From: Thermogemmatispora sp042408965
GTDB taxonomy: Bacteria > Chloroflexota > Ktedonobacteria > Ktedonobacterales > Ktedonobacteraceae
Length of the DNA stretch: 64,000 nt
Direction of reading: 5' to 3'
Assembly (NCBI GenBank): GCA_042408965.1
Contig: JBHOQN010000124.1
Span: 1-64,000, forward strand
A program made the translations under genes and the position numbers. How positions within the stretch are numbered: position 1 is the first letter of the stretch; each line of letters opens with the position of its first letter. The notes below the pieces were generated by a model. It made no database searches. It was not told the origin of the DNA and worked only from the letters and a program-made list of their open reading frames with translations. Positions 27,785-36,749 of this stretch are shown piece by piece.

Positions 27785-29482
27785 CTAGTAGATGACGATC
27801 ATAGTGTTCCAGTCGGTATTGGAGTAGAGCCAGGCCATCAGATCCTCCTGAACATTGACGCAGCCATGGCTGCCGTTGCCGGCGAAGGACTCATCGCCGC
27901 CGCTGTCGTAGTGGGGGAACTGAGTGCCGGGACCGTAGTCGGCACGCCACCAGGAATCGTGCACAAAGAAGCCACCCCAGTGATAGAGCACGGCGTAATT
28001 GATGTGCGTCGGCGGATACCAGTAGGGCGAGCCCTTGGGATCGCTGGATTTAAACTCCGTCGGCGACTGACGATTCTGTGTCGCCCAGACGCCCGGCAAG
28101 GCCGGCCGCTCGACGCGCCCGGTCGTGACGTGGAAGGCCTTGACGAGCTTGCCATTGTTGTAGACGCGCATGGCCTGCTCGGTAAACGAGACCATCAGGA
28201 CCTGCGTATTGCCGAGATGGTAGTGGCTGAGCATCTGCAGATCGGTCTGATGGACCTTGTTGTAGGGCGTGGGATCGTTGTAGTTCTGCTCCAGCATGTG
28301 CAGATTGAACAGTTCGTTGTTCTCCTCATCGACCACGGCCTGATAGTCCTCAGTTGTGTAGGTCCAGCTCAGCTCGCGATTGATCCAGTAGCCGATGCCA
28401 TCCTGGGTGTAGCCGGAGTCAAGAATGTAGTTATTACCATCGAACTTGTCGTGATACTTATGGGCGTTGCCCCAGGCTCGCGCCTGGCGATCGATCTCGC
28501 CGACCAGCCAGTAGGCCTCGCCGCGCACGAGATCAGGGTACATGGCGGCCATGTCGGCATCGATCTGGCGCGAGACCGTCAGGAACTGCTGGATGGTGGT
28601 GGCCCGGGCCATCGCGTTCTTGTCGGCCTCGTAGCGCTTCTGGTAGGAGCTGGCATCGACCCCATACTTCTTCAGGTCATTGATCTGCGCCTGAAAGGTG
28701 TTGAGCTTGGCACTGCCAACATAGGGAACGGCCTGGATGGAGTTGACAACTGCGAGCTGATACTGCGCCTCGATCACCTGCTGCAGATTCTGGAAGTCAC
28801 CAGGTAGAACCGCCTGATTAAAAGTGTCGAGATCGGTCTGATACTGGGCCTGCATGGCCGTCACATCAATATTGGCCTTCTGTAGCTGCTTGACGGTGTT
28901 CTGGAAGGTGACAAGACGATCATAGGTTGTCTTCATCAGATTCAACGACTGGGTATAGAGACGGGCATCGTTGCTGATCTGCACATAGTCCCTGGGGTAC
29001 TGGGCAGTGGTCATAAGAGCCTGATCACGCTGGTAGTGCTGAGCAAAGACCTGCAGATTGCCCCGGCCATCGGTGCGGCGCGCGGTCAGAGCATCTTCGA
29101 AATTCTGCATATCCTGTTCGGCCTGAGCCTGATCCTGCTGAGTGACAGTGGCAATGACACCTCTGGTCTGATCTTGCAAGCGCTTATACTGAGTTGTCAG
29201 ATTCCTATAATAGGCATTCACAGGTTGATCATTAAAAAGAGAGAAAGGAGCACTGGTGCCGCTGAGAGCTGCCTCCTGCTTCTGGATAGACTGGAGCATG
29301 CTGGCAGGTACACCGATCGTGAGGGCATAGTGCAGCAGATTATCGAGCTGGCTTTTGCTCTGGCTGGCCTGCTGCTGGGCCTGCGGGTCGCCCCCGCAGG
29401 CACTCATGACCAGCATCAGTCCCATGGAGAGCAGGATGAGGGCAACGCGAGCCACGGGTTGAGTACGGCGCCTCGCTGGCAT
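27785..29482 (-). CDS. Lipoprotein L,D-transpeptidase (YkuD domain)
   Basis: Cell-wall cross-linking enzyme on the outer face of the membrane. The 565-residue protein starts at ATG 29482, eight bases after GAGGAGG; a GTG at 29491 overlaps that site. A signal with lipobox VMSAC precedes a long helical, glutamine-rich region (about 30-400) that probably forms coiled coils as a spacer. The C-terminal YkuD domain carries the catalytic motif SHGCVNV (cysteine about residue 541). Its ribosome site lies in the last codons of ffh, with only five bases between the genes, so it is co-translated with ffh. Confidence 0.9.
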   Translation of the reverse strand: MPARRRTQPVARVALILLSMGLMLVMSACGGDPQAQQQASQSKSQLDNLLHYALTIGVPASMLQSIQKQEAALSGTSAPFSLFNDQPVNAYYRNLTTQYKRLQDQTRGVIATVTQQDQAQAEQDMQNFEDALTARRTDGRGNLQVFAQHYQRDQALMTTAQYPRDYVQISNDARLYTQSLNLMKTTYDRLVTFQNTVKQLQKANIDVTAMQAQYQTDLDTFNQAVLPGDFQNLQQVIEAQYQLAVVNSIQAVPYVGSAKLNTFQAQINDLKKYGVDASSYQKRYEADKNAMARATTIQQFLTVSRQIDADMAAMYPDLVRGEAYWLVGEIDRQARAWGNAHKYHDKFDGNNYILDSGYTQDGIGYWINRELSWTYTTEDYQAVVDEENNELFNLHMLEQNYNDPTPYNKVHQTDLQMLSHYHLGNTQVLMVSFTEQAMRVYNNGKLVKAFHVTTGRVERPALPGVWATQNRQSPTEFKSSDPKGSPYWYPPTHINYAVLYHWGGFFVHDSWWRADYGPGTQFPHYDSGGDESFAGNGSHGCVNVQEDLMAWLYSNTDWNTMIVIY

Positions 29483-29487
29483 GGGAA

Positions 29488-30984
29488 TCACCTCCTCTTA
29501 TGTTTTGCCTTTTGCTTTTTGCGTTCCTTGCGCGCGGCCTTACCGGTCTTCTTCGCGCCATTCCCTCCACCGGCCTTAGGGAGCGCGGGAACAGCGGGCA
29601 TCCCCGGCAGAGCGCCAGAGAGAGCGGCGCCATCGCTGGCATACTGGCGCGCCAGACGGGCCCAGGGTCCCCTGCCAGTGGCAATCTGGCGCATCATCGT
29701 GCGCATCTCAGCGAACTGCGAGAGCAGTTGATTGACCTCCTGTACACTGGTCCCGCTGCCGCGAGCGATGCGCCGGCGGCGGCTGCCATTGATAATATCA
29801 GGGAACTGGCGCTCCTCGCGGGTCATAGAGAGAACGATGGCCTCGATATGCTTGAGCTGATCGCCCTCCAGGGCCTCGTCGACCTCCGGCATCGAGGCGA
29901 GCTTATTGAAGCCGGGCAGCATCTCCATGACCGAGCGCAGCGGTCCCATGCGTTTGAGCTGACGCATGGCTTTGAGAAAGTCCTCCAGGTCGAACTGCCC
30001 CTGCTGGAGCCTGGCCTGAGCCTCCAGCGCCTCCTGCTGATCAATGGCCTCCTGGGCCTTCTCAATAAGGGTGAGGACATCGCCCATTCCAAGTATACGT
30101 GAGGCCAAACGGTCGGGATAAAACGGCTCCAGGGCATCGGTCTTCTCGCCCACCCCCATGAACTTGATGGGCACCCCCGTGACAGCGCGGATCGAGAGGG
30201 CGGCGCCGCCACGCGCGTCACCGTCCATCTTGGTCAGGATCATGCCGCTGAGGGCCACCGCCTGATTGAAGTCATTGGCGACGCGCACGGCCTCCTGGCC
30301 GGTCATGGCATCGGCCACCAGCAAGACCTCGCGTGGCTGCACGCGATTGCGAATAGAGACGATCTCCTGCATCATGCGCTCATCGATGTTGAGACGCCCG
30401 GCAGTGTCCAGAATCACCACCGTGGCCGCCTGCTCACGCGCATGCTCAACGGCGTGTACACAGATATCCACGGGATCAGCCCCCATCGGCTCCGAGTAGA
30501 CCGGGATCGAGAGCTGCTTGCCGAGGGTCTGTAACTGGCGCACAGCGGCGGGACGGTACATGTCAGCCGCCACGAGCAGAGGCCGCTGCCCCTGCTTGCG
30601 CAGATAGTTGGCGAGCTTGGCCGCCGTCGTCGTCTTGCCGGAGCCTTGCAGGCCGACAAGCATGATGACAGTCGGCGGGGGACCGCCCAGGTCGAGCCGA
30701 TTCTGGCTCCCCTCGCCTCCGAGCATCTCGATCAGCTCGTCATGCACAATCTGCAGCACCTGCTGAGCCGGCGAGAAGCTGCCCAGCACCTCGGCGCCGA
30801 CGGCCTTCTCCTTGACCCGCTCGACAAACTGCCGCACGACGCGCAGGTTGACGTCGGCCTCCAGCAGCGCCTGGCGCACCTCGCGCATGGCCTCGTTAAC
30901 GTCGGCCTCGGTCAGTTTCCCCTTCCCACTCAGACCGGTGAATATGCCCTCAAGTCGCTTGGATAAACTCTCAAACATTGCCAT
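29488..30984 (-). CDS. ffh: Signal recognition particle protein Ffh
   Basis: GTPase that binds the SRP RNA and signal sequences to target membrane proteins. The 498-residue protein has the N domain, the G domain with GLQGSGKTTT (about 111-120), DTAGRL (about 193) and TKMDGDARGG (about 251), and the methionine-rich M domain with the RNA-binding SRRRRIARGSG. A lysine/arginine-rich tail ends KKQKAKHKRR. ATG 30984 follows GAGAGG by 11 bases; ATG 30978 is an alternative. It leads into the L,D-transpeptidase gene without a gap for a separate promoter. Confidence 0.97.
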   Translation of the reverse strand: MAMFESLSKRLEGIFTGLSGKGKLTEADVNEAMREVRQALLEADVNLRVVRQFVERVKEKAVGAEVLGSFSPAQQVLQIVHDELIEMLGGEGSQNRLDLGGPPPTVIMLVGLQGSGKTTTAAKLANYLRKQGQRPLLVAADMYRPAAVRQLQTLGKQLSIPVYSEPMGADPVDICVHAVEHAREQAATVVILDTAGRLNIDERMMQEIVSIRNRVQPREVLLVADAMTGQEAVRVANDFNQAVALSGMILTKMDGDARGGAALSIRAVTGVPIKFMGVGEKTDALEPFYPDRLASRILGMGDVLTLIEKAQEAIDQQEALEAQARLQQGQFDLEDFLKAMRQLKRMGPLRSVMEMLPGFNKLASMPEVDEALEGDQLKHIEAIVLSMTREERQFPDIINGSRRRRIARGSGTSVQEVNQLLSQFAEMRTMMRQIATGRGPWARLARQYASDGAALSGALPGMPAVPALPKAGGGNGAKKTGKAARKERKKQKAKHKRR

Positions 30985-31124
30985 ATGAGTACGTTCCTCT
31001 CTCCACCAGACACAGAATCAGGCGGCGGTGGCCTCTTCTGCGTTGCCGTCCGCCCGGCAGGGTTGGATGTCGATGGTGGCCTCTTCTTCTGCTCTTCGCC
31101 GCCAGAGACAGAATCAGCCGCCCT

Positions 31125-31130
31125 ATTATA
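31125..31130 (-). promoter_or_regulatory. -10 box of the ffh promoter
   Basis: A perfect TATAAT on the minus strand about 140 bases upstream of ffh. No good -35 hexamer was found at 16-18 bases. The leader between holds two imperfect copies of CAGAATCAG and GGTGGCCTCTTCT. Confidence 0.4.
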
Positions 31131-31217
31131 TCATCTTTCTCCGCTCTGCTACACCAACTTTAGACGTTGTGCACTCCCATTACAACAGCACAGTACAAAG
31201 AGTTCATCTCAATAGTA

Positions 31218-31223
31218 TATAAT
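31218..31223 (+). promoter_or_regulatory. -10 box of the UbiG-like methyltransferase promoter
   Basis: TATAAT 41 bases before the start codon; the -35 position (about 31195-31200) reads ACAAAG, a weak match. Confidence 0.4.
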
Positions 31224-31264
31224 CGGATCAGTGCCCTGATTGTTTCGCAAGGGGGAAACCTGGC

Positions 31265-31990
31265 GTGTTTACAGGAAAACGCTCGCAGAGAGAGATTTTT
31301 GCTGACTTCGACTGGTGGAATAAAGGCTGCCTGCTCTACCAGATGACGGAGGACCGCTGTGACTATGTAGAGGCCTGCCTCGAACGGGTCTATGGACGCC
31401 AGGCGCTCAAGCAGCAGGAGATTCTCGAGATCGGCTGCGGTGGGGGTCTGGTCTGTGAGGAGCTGGCGCGGCGCGGGGCTGTGATGGTCGGACTTGACCC
31501 CTCGGCGCAGGCCCTGGCGGTCGCGCAGCGCCACACCTGCGAGAGCGGTCTGGGGCAGAACGTCTACTATCTACAGGGGAAGGCAGAGGCCTTACCGTTC
31601 GCCAACGGGGCGTTTTCGGCGGTGATCTGTCTCGATACGCTGGAGCATGTCGCTGATCTGCGGGCGGCCATCGCTGAGGTGGCACGTGTGCTGGCGCCCG
31701 GTGGCATCTTCATCTTCGACACCATCAATCGGACCTTCCTGGCGCGCCTGGTAGTCATCTGGCTGGGTGAGCATCTCCCCTTCACGGAGCTAACGCCGGG
31801 CCTGCACGACTATCAGGCCTTCATCAGGCCAGCGGAGCTTGAGTTTCTCCTGACTGCCAGCGGGCTACAGCTGTGCGAGCTGCGTGGCTTTCTGCCGCGT
31901 GGCTTTGTCGGAGGACGTCTGCGCTGGGGACCGGGGCGCATGCGCGCGCTGTCGTACGTGGGATACGCGCGGCGTCCCGGTCTGACCTGA
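31265..31990 (+). CDS. UbiG-like SAM-dependent methyltransferase
   Basis: A 241-residue class I methyltransferase. The SAM loop is LEIGCGGGL, followed by LDPS and the motif CLDTLEHV. The segment DTINRTFLARL and the later LTPGLHDYQAFIRPAEL match UbiG-type O-methyltransferases of quinone biosynthesis. No other quinone genes are near, so the substrate is uncertain. It starts at GTG 31265 after AAGGGGG. It is transcribed divergently from ffh. Confidence 0.82.
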   Translation: MFTGKRSQREIFADFDWWNKGCLLYQMTEDRCDYVEACLERVYGRQALKQQEILEIGCGGGLVCEELARRGAVMVGLDPSAQALAVAQRHTCESGLGQNVYYLQGKAEALPFANGAFSAVICLDTLEHVADLRAAIAEVARVLAPGGIFIFDTINRTFLARLVVIWLGEHLPFTELTPGLHDYQAFIRPAELEFLLTASGLQLCELRGFLPRGFVGGRLRWGPGRMRALSYVGYARRPGLT

Positions 31991-32012
31991 CCAGGTTGGC
32001 CAGGAGGGCGAA

Positions 32013-32050
32013 GCCCGCCCGCCTGGAGCGCAGCTTTCTCACGGGCGGGC
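32013..32050. terminator. Hairpin between convergent methyltransferase and XRE genes
   Basis: GCCCGCCC (32013-32020) pairs with GGGCGGGC (32043-32050) over a 22-base loop. No T tract. Confidence 0.45.
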
Positions 32051-32052
32051 GC

Positions 32053-32670
32053 TCACTCCTCAAGCCAGGCCTGCTTCTCCTCGTCGCTCATGGCGCTCTT
32101 CTCAATGGCCTCAGCAAAGCTCTGCCGCGGTGAGGCGCCCTGGCGATTGCGCCGCGCGGCCTCGCCGGTCTGGCGGCGGTTCAGAGCCAGCGTCGGCTGG
32201 CTGTTGTTGAGCAAAGAGCCGAACTGCTGGGGGCTGATCTGGAAAAAGGCCGCCAGGCGTTCAAGCTGGCGGGCGCTCAAACTGAGCAGGTCGATGGCAC
32301 CGTCCTCAAACTTTTTCCAGACATCGACGCCCAGGTGCAGGCCGCGCGCGACCTCGCTGAGGCTGAGCCTGCGCTGTGTGCGCAGCTCGCGCAGACTGGC
32401 GGCCGCCAGTTGCTGGTTGCCAAAGACGCGCTCCATAGCGCGCTGCCAGGCGCGTTGCGTCAACGGCAGGAGGGGCGTCTCCTCTAGCGGCAGCGAGGCA
32501 TCCTCATCAGGCGCGGTCGCGCGATAGGCGGCGATAAAATCGACCAGCGCCTCACGCAGCTCCGGGTGATCCCGCAGCAGCGCCAGTTGTGTCTGACGAT
32601 CACGACGCTCCTCGGCGGCCAGCCAGGCCATCTTCAGTTGCTGTAACTCACGGCTATTCGTCGTACTCAT
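32053..32670 (-). CDS. XRE-type helix-turn-helix protein, partner of the sigma-like gene
   Basis: A 205-residue protein. The middle region (LRTQRRLSLSEVARGLHLGV, about 115-150) reads as a lambda-repressor-type HTH; a leucine-rich helix and QLERLAAFFQISPQQFG follow. The N-terminal 90 residues are helical and charged. It begins 19 bases after the sigma-like gene, with GAGGAGG nine bases ahead of ATG 32670, so the two are co-expressed. Its role could be an anti-sigma or co-regulator, which is inference from position. Confidence 0.65.
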   Translation of the reverse strand: MSTTNSRELQQLKMAWLAAEERRDRQTQLALLRDHPELREALVDFIAAYRATAPDEDASLPLEETPLLPLTQRAWQRAMERVFGNQQLAAASLRELRTQRRLSLSEVARGLHLGVDVWKKFEDGAIDLLSLSARQLERLAAFFQISPQQFGSLLNNSQPTLALNRRQTGEAARRNRQGASPRQSFAEAIEKSAMSDEEKQAWLEE

Positions 32671-32689
32671 ATGTTCACGCCTCCTCGCC

Positions 32690-33439
32690 TTACCTGCCCT
32701 GCCACTGAGCGCCGGGCAGGTCCTGGGACTCTTCTCGATTGATACACTCGCGCAGATAGGCGCAGGCCTTCTCGTAGCGCAGGCGCACCGTGCGCTCGGT
32801 GCGCCGACAGATCTGGGCGATGTCGTCCCACTTCATGCGCTCAAAGACGCGCAGGATCATGATCGTGCGATCCAGCGGATCTCTGAGGTAGGCCAGAATG
32901 CGCTGACTCTCGTGTACGGCATGCAGGCGCTCATAGACATCGTCGGGATCGGCAACGTCGGCTCCAGGCGAGCCATCGTCGCCCGTCAGACTGGTCTGCA
33001 GCGACTCTATCAGTGCACGCGGCACGTGCTGGGGACGTCCCGCCGGGCGGCCCTCACTATCGCGGCGGTAGTAGAGGCCCTCCTGGCGGAGCACGCGATT
33101 GAACTCATCGGCGCAAAGACACCGCACGTAATGATAGAAATTCTGTGTCATAAATACTTCACGCGGATCAAGCGCCTCACGCAGGAGATGCTCGCACATA
33201 TTGGCGATCGCATCCTCGCGCAGGTCTGGCCGATGGCGCAGTCCCAGCGTACGGCGCTGAAACTCTGGCGCGCAACGCTCCAGCAAGACTTCGCACAGGG
33301 TGCGTACCGCCGCGGCGTCTCCCTGGGCAGCATAGGCGCGGATGTTGAGCACGAGTTCGGCCTCACTGACAACATAGCGGCCCTCGGGGGTCTTTCGACC
33401 CAGGTGTTCCTTGAGTGCAGGATCCTGCAGGTTGATCAT
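32690..33439 (-). CDS. RNA polymerase sigma-factor-like protein
   Basis: A 249-residue protein. The part NFYHYVRCLCADEFNRVL (about 102-119) resembles a sigma-2 helix, and the C-terminal RTIMILRVFERMKWDDIAQI plus RRTERTVRLRYEKACAYLRE resembles the sigma-4 HTH that binds -35 elements. A charged, variable linker (about 125-165) joins them. The match to classical ECF sigma factors is distant. ATG 33439 follows GGGGAG. It is the first of a two-gene unit with the XRE protein. Confidence 0.65.
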   Translation of the reverse strand: MINLQDPALKEHLGRKTPEGRYVVSEAELVLNIRAYAAQGDAAAVRTLCEVLLERCAPEFQRRTLGLRHRPDLREDAIANMCEHLLREALDPREVFMTQNFYHYVRCLCADEFNRVLRQEGLYYRRDSEGRPAGRPQHVPRALIESLQTSLTGDDGSPGADVADPDDVYERLHAVHESQRILAYLRDPLDRTIMILRVFERMKWDDIAQICRRTERTVRLRYEKACAYLRECINREESQDLPGAQWQGR

Positions 33440-33814
33440 GCCTCTGCGCTCCCCTCGTGGTATTTCAGAATGCTGCCACTGGCACGGACTGTATCCAGCA
33501 CGGATCAGTTGACAACCCGGCTACCATCCTCTTCTTTTGCAGCCTGGCCAGAGCGGAAATCGTCCCGTTCGCCAGGTCGGGTCAGGTCATGTGGGTAGCA
33601 TACCATACCAGCCGCGGAGAGAAGAAGACAGGCCCCAGGTACCCAGGTAGGCCCTATGGACGGAGCGAGCGGGTTGATGTATGATCTAGCTGGAAGCAGA
33701 CCGTGCCTTCAGGCAGGCATTCTCTACAGACGCACGGGAAGACCGGGACTCCGGGCTGCCCCGCCTGCGTCTGTCTCTCATACAGTCTGAAAAGGAAGAA
33801 GGTGATCGAGCGCA
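33440..33814. other. Intergenic region upstream of the sigma-like gene
   Basis: About 375 bases between divergent genes. TTGTCA on the minus strand (33515-33510) is the best -35-like hexamer, but no good -10 follows at standard spacing. A 75-codon frame at 33457-33684 has no ribosome site and is not called. Confidence 0.4.
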
Positions 33815-34108
33815 ATGGAACTGGAGCAAGTACAGCCATCACAGGTCCCTGCCATCGCGCCCCGCTTCCCGCAGTGGCCGACCTCGCGCCCCGGACCCCG
33901 GGCGACGGAGCCACCGCCGGGCTATAAGCCGGTCCCTGTCCGCACGGACCAGGTGATCGAGCTGGCCTCCGATACGACCTGGAGCGATACAAGCGTGCGC
34001 TTCATGGAGGAGATGGGGCTGACGTCCTCGACGCAGGAGCAAGAAGAGGTGCGACAGGAGAAGGGCTGGCTACGCCTGCGCAAGTCGCGGCCGGACCTCC
34101 CGCGCTGA
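33815..34108 (+). CDS. Short proline-rich protein of unknown function
   Basis: A 97-residue protein without a recognised domain. The N-terminal 45 residues are rich in proline and glutamine (SQVPAIAPRFPQWPTSRPGP), the rest is charged and helical (TSSTQEQEEVRQEKGW). There is no signal or membrane segment. The nearest ribosome-like site is AGGAAGAAGG about 15 bases before ATG 33815. It may be a real small gene, but codon evidence alone supports it. Confidence 0.45.
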   Translation: MELEQVQPSQVPAIAPRFPQWPTSRPGPRATEPPPGYKPVPVRTDQVIELASDTTWSDTSVRFMEEMGLTSSTQEQEEVRQEKGWLRLRKSRPDLPR

Positions 34109-34122
34109 GGCAGGGAGAAGCA

Positions 34123-34153
34123 GCGGGAGCTGGGGAAGGCCTCCGGCTCCCGC
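34123..34153. terminator. Hairpin between convergent small genes
   Basis: GCGGGAGC (34123-34130) pairs with GCTCCCGC (34146-34153) over a 15-base loop. Confidence 0.5.
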
Positions 34154-34157
34154 GCGG

Positions 34158-34937
34158 TCAACACTGCCAGGGAATGGCGAGCTGCTGGCTCTCCCAGGCA
34201 AAAATCAGCCGGCCGCTGGCCGGGCAGAGGGCGGGGAGATAGACAATGACCTGCACCTGCTGGCCTGGAGCGATGGTGCCGGCATCAGGATTGAAACGCG
34301 CGCTCAGGCCCTCGGCATAGGCTCGCCAGTGGACGCTGCCGGCCGGGCCGCCGGCCATAAGAATGGCGGTACAGCGGTAGCCATTGTCGACCATACAACT
34401 GGCCGGGCTGAAGCGCTGAGGAAAGACCGTGATATGAATGGCGCTGCCGGCTGGACTGCTGGCGCTCCCGCTGCTGGCGGTGATCGAGGGCAGGATGGGC
34501 AGGGTCACCTCTCCCCGTGCGGCCAGGATCGTCAGCAGATAGAAGAGCAGGCCCAGGCTGAGCAACATCAGCAAGAGACAGGCCACCAGAGTCAGTAGCC
34601 AGAGCCGCTTGAAGTCAATGTTGCGCCGTCCGGGGCGGTCCTGCGGAGCAGGACGACCAGCAGCACTGGCCCCCCAGGCGGCTCCCGCCGGCGGGAGCAT
34701 GGGTACGGTCGGCGCGCTATGCAGTGTCGTCCCGGGCGCCACCGAGCGGGGTGAAGCCGCACCAGCATTAGCATCAGCACCAGCACCGGCATCTGCTGTC
34801 GTTTCCAGCAGCGACGTCGCTTCAACGCCTTCCTCCGTGGGTCGAGCGGCCGCACTGGCAGCAGGCTCCTGCTCCCCAGCAGTGGCCGGCTGCTCCTCCT
34901 GCTCCACTTGAAGCAGAGCATCCTCTTCGGTCGCCAT
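34158..34937 (-). CDS. Single-pass membrane protein with cysteine-bearing outer domain
   Basis: A 259-residue protein of unknown function. A long acidic, alanine-rich N-terminal region (about 1-100) is cytoplasmic and probably disordered; a hydrophobic helix (LWLLTLVACLLLMLLSLGLL, about 108-133) follows, then an outer domain of about 110 residues with beta-type spacing and four cysteines (SCMVDNGYRC, LCPAS and the final WQC). ATG 34937 is preferred because AAGGAGGAGG lies 13 bases upstream; the open frame reaches 35042. Similar topology is seen in the two zinc-ribbon membrane proteins further along. Confidence 0.6.
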   Translation of the reverse strand: MATEEDALLQVEQEEQPATAGEQEPAASAAARPTEEGVEATSLLETTADAGAGADANAGAASPRSVAPGTTLHSAPTVPMLPPAGAAWGASAAGRPAPQDRPGRRNIDFKRLWLLTLVACLLLMLLSLGLLFYLLTILAARGEVTLPILPSITASSGSASSPAGSAIHITVFPQRFSPASCMVDNGYRCTAILMAGGPAGSVHWRAYAEGLSARFNPDAGTIAPGQQVQVIVYLPALCPASGRLIFAWESQQLAIPWQC

Positions 34938-35345
34938 CGCGATTGGAACACCTCCTCCTTCCTTGCTCAGCGGGACATTCATCTGAACGGACTGCCCCCT
35001 CTTCAGTATACGCACCGCAACACCAGGAGGTGACGCAGACACCCTTTCTACGATGGCCGGCCTTCCGCGCAGAATCTGCCTCTACAGGGAAGCCACTCAT
35101 GCCAGCGACGAGTCTGCAGATCAGCAGGATTGTTGCAGCGCTGGCCTCTCAGCAAGTGCTTCCACATGATGCATGCAGATTTCCTCATCCATTCTCTACC
35201 AGATTTCAACCTGTTCCTCTTTAAAAAGAGCTAGTGGACCAGGTATACTATAAACGGGTGTCATTCCAGGCCACTAGTATCCGCACGAGGCACATGTTTT
35301 TCTACCAGCTTAAGCTACTATGATTCAACAGGGGGTCAAATATCT
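34938..35345. other. Intergenic region before the first S53 peptidase
   Basis: About 400 bases. It carries the palindrome CTCTTTAAAAAGAG (35217-35230) directly before a TATACT -10 box (35244-35249), the only promoter-like element seen, about 97 bases from the peptidase start. The -35 position is TTTAAA, part of the palindrome. Confidence 0.45.
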
Positions 35346-36749
35346 ATGTACGAGGAACCTCTCGTCCAGCGGCTCTCGCGCCTGTTCTTCACCGCGCTCA
35401 CGCTGACTGCCCTCCTCGCGCTCACCCTGGGCGTTGCCAGCAGCCAGCCAGCAGCGAAGGCGGCGGTCATGCCAGACGCACATAGCGTTCTTGTACGGCC
35501 GCAGTACGTCTATGTAGGAGTGGCCCACAGCGACACACCGTTTCCCTGCCAGACGACGACGCCTCCCCATTGCTACGGACCGACGCAGATTCGTGAGGCC
35601 TATCAGATTACGCCTGTCCTGAATAAGGGTATCACCGGTAAAGGACGCACAATCGTCATTATCGATGCTTACCAGAGTCCCACTATTAATCAGGATCTGC
35701 AAACGTTCGATACTCTGTTCGGCCTGCCCAATCCCCACTTTACGATTATCGCCCCAGATGGACTGACACCCTTTGATCAGAACGATCCCAACCAGGTGGG
35801 CTGGGCTGGTGAGATCACGCTCGACGTGGAGTGGTCGCACGCAGTCGCACCTGGTGCGAACATCGTCCTGGTGCTGGCGAAGTCCAATCAGGATGCGGAC
35901 ATCCTGAGCGCGACGCGCTACGCCATTCGCCACAATCTGGGGGATGTCATCTCACAGAGCTTCGGCGAGGGCGAGACCTGCGTCGATCCGAGCCTGCTGC
36001 GCCAGGAGCATGCGCTCTTCCGCGAGGCCACGCTCAAGGGTATCACGCTCTTCGCCTCTGCTGGCGATCAGGGCGCTGCCCAGCCGACCTGCGATGGCAA
36101 CTCCTTCTTCCTGAGCGTCTCGTCACCTGCCAGCGACCCCCTGGTGACAGGAGTCGGTGGCACTCAGCTCATCGCTGATGGCCAGACCGGCGCCTACCAG
36201 AGCGAGAGCGCCTGGAATGAGCCGCAGTACGAGGCTGCCAGCGGTGGCGGTTTCAGCACGCTCTACCGCAAGCCCTTCTATCAGTTCGGTACGGCGGGGA
36301 TCGGTAAATACCGCGGCGTGCCTGATGTCGCCTACAACGCGGCTGTCGACGGTGGCGTCCTGACGGTCTGGAGCAGCTCGGGTCTGGGCCAGAACCTGGT
36401 CTTCCGCTTCGGCGGGACGAGCGCTGGCTCACCGCAGTGGGCGGGCATCACCGTGCTGGCGGACCAGCTCGGCCATCATCGCGTTGGCTTCTTGAATCCG
36501 GCCTTCTATGCGATCGGCCACTCGTGGCTCTACTCCAAGGCCTTCCACGACATTACGACGGGGAATAACACCTTCACCGGAACAGACGCCAATGGGAACA
36601 GCGTCACCATCAACGGCTATCAGGCTGGCAAAGGCTGGGATCCCGTGACCGGCTGGGGCAGCCCCAGGGTGGCTAATCTCCTGCCGCTCCTGGTCCGCTT
36701 CGGCTGCGGCACCGACAGCCATGCGCTGGCGCAGGCCGGCGTCCTGTAA
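35346..36749 (+). CDS. Secreted S53 peptidase (sedolisin), copy 1
   Basis: Serine-carboxyl peptidase, usually active at acid pH and high temperature. The 467-residue protein has a signal (hydrophobic 14-32) and then goes almost straight into the catalytic domain. The sedolisin triad residues are visible: E and D in GEITLDVEW (about 156 and 160), the oxyanion aspartate in SAGDQG (about 240) and the serine in FGGTSAGSP (about 359). The calcium-site residues lie in FHDIT and GWDPVTGWG near the C-terminus. The large N-terminal activation domain of most S53 enzymes is missing. It is the first of a tandem pair. Confidence 0.92.
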   Translation: MYEEPLVQRLSRLFFTALTLTALLALTLGVASSQPAAKAAVMPDAHSVLVRPQYVYVGVAHSDTPFPCQTTTPPHCYGPTQIREAYQITPVLNKGITGKGRTIVIIDAYQSPTINQDLQTFDTLFGLPNPHFTIIAPDGLTPFDQNDPNQVGWAGEITLDVEWSHAVAPGANIVLVLAKSNQDADILSATRYAIRHNLGDVISQSFGEGETCVDPSLLRQEHALFREATLKGITLFASAGDQGAAQPTCDGNSFFLSVSSPASDPLVTGVGGTQLIADGQTGAYQSESAWNEPQYEAASGGGFSTLYRKPFYQFGTAGIGKYRGVPDVAYNAAVDGGVLTVWSSSGLGQNLVFRFGGTSAGSPQWAGITVLADQLGHHRVGFLNPAFYAIGHSWLYSKAFHDITTGNNTFTGTDANGNSVTINGYQAGKGWDPVTGWGSPRVANLLPLLVRFGCGTDSHALAQAGVL

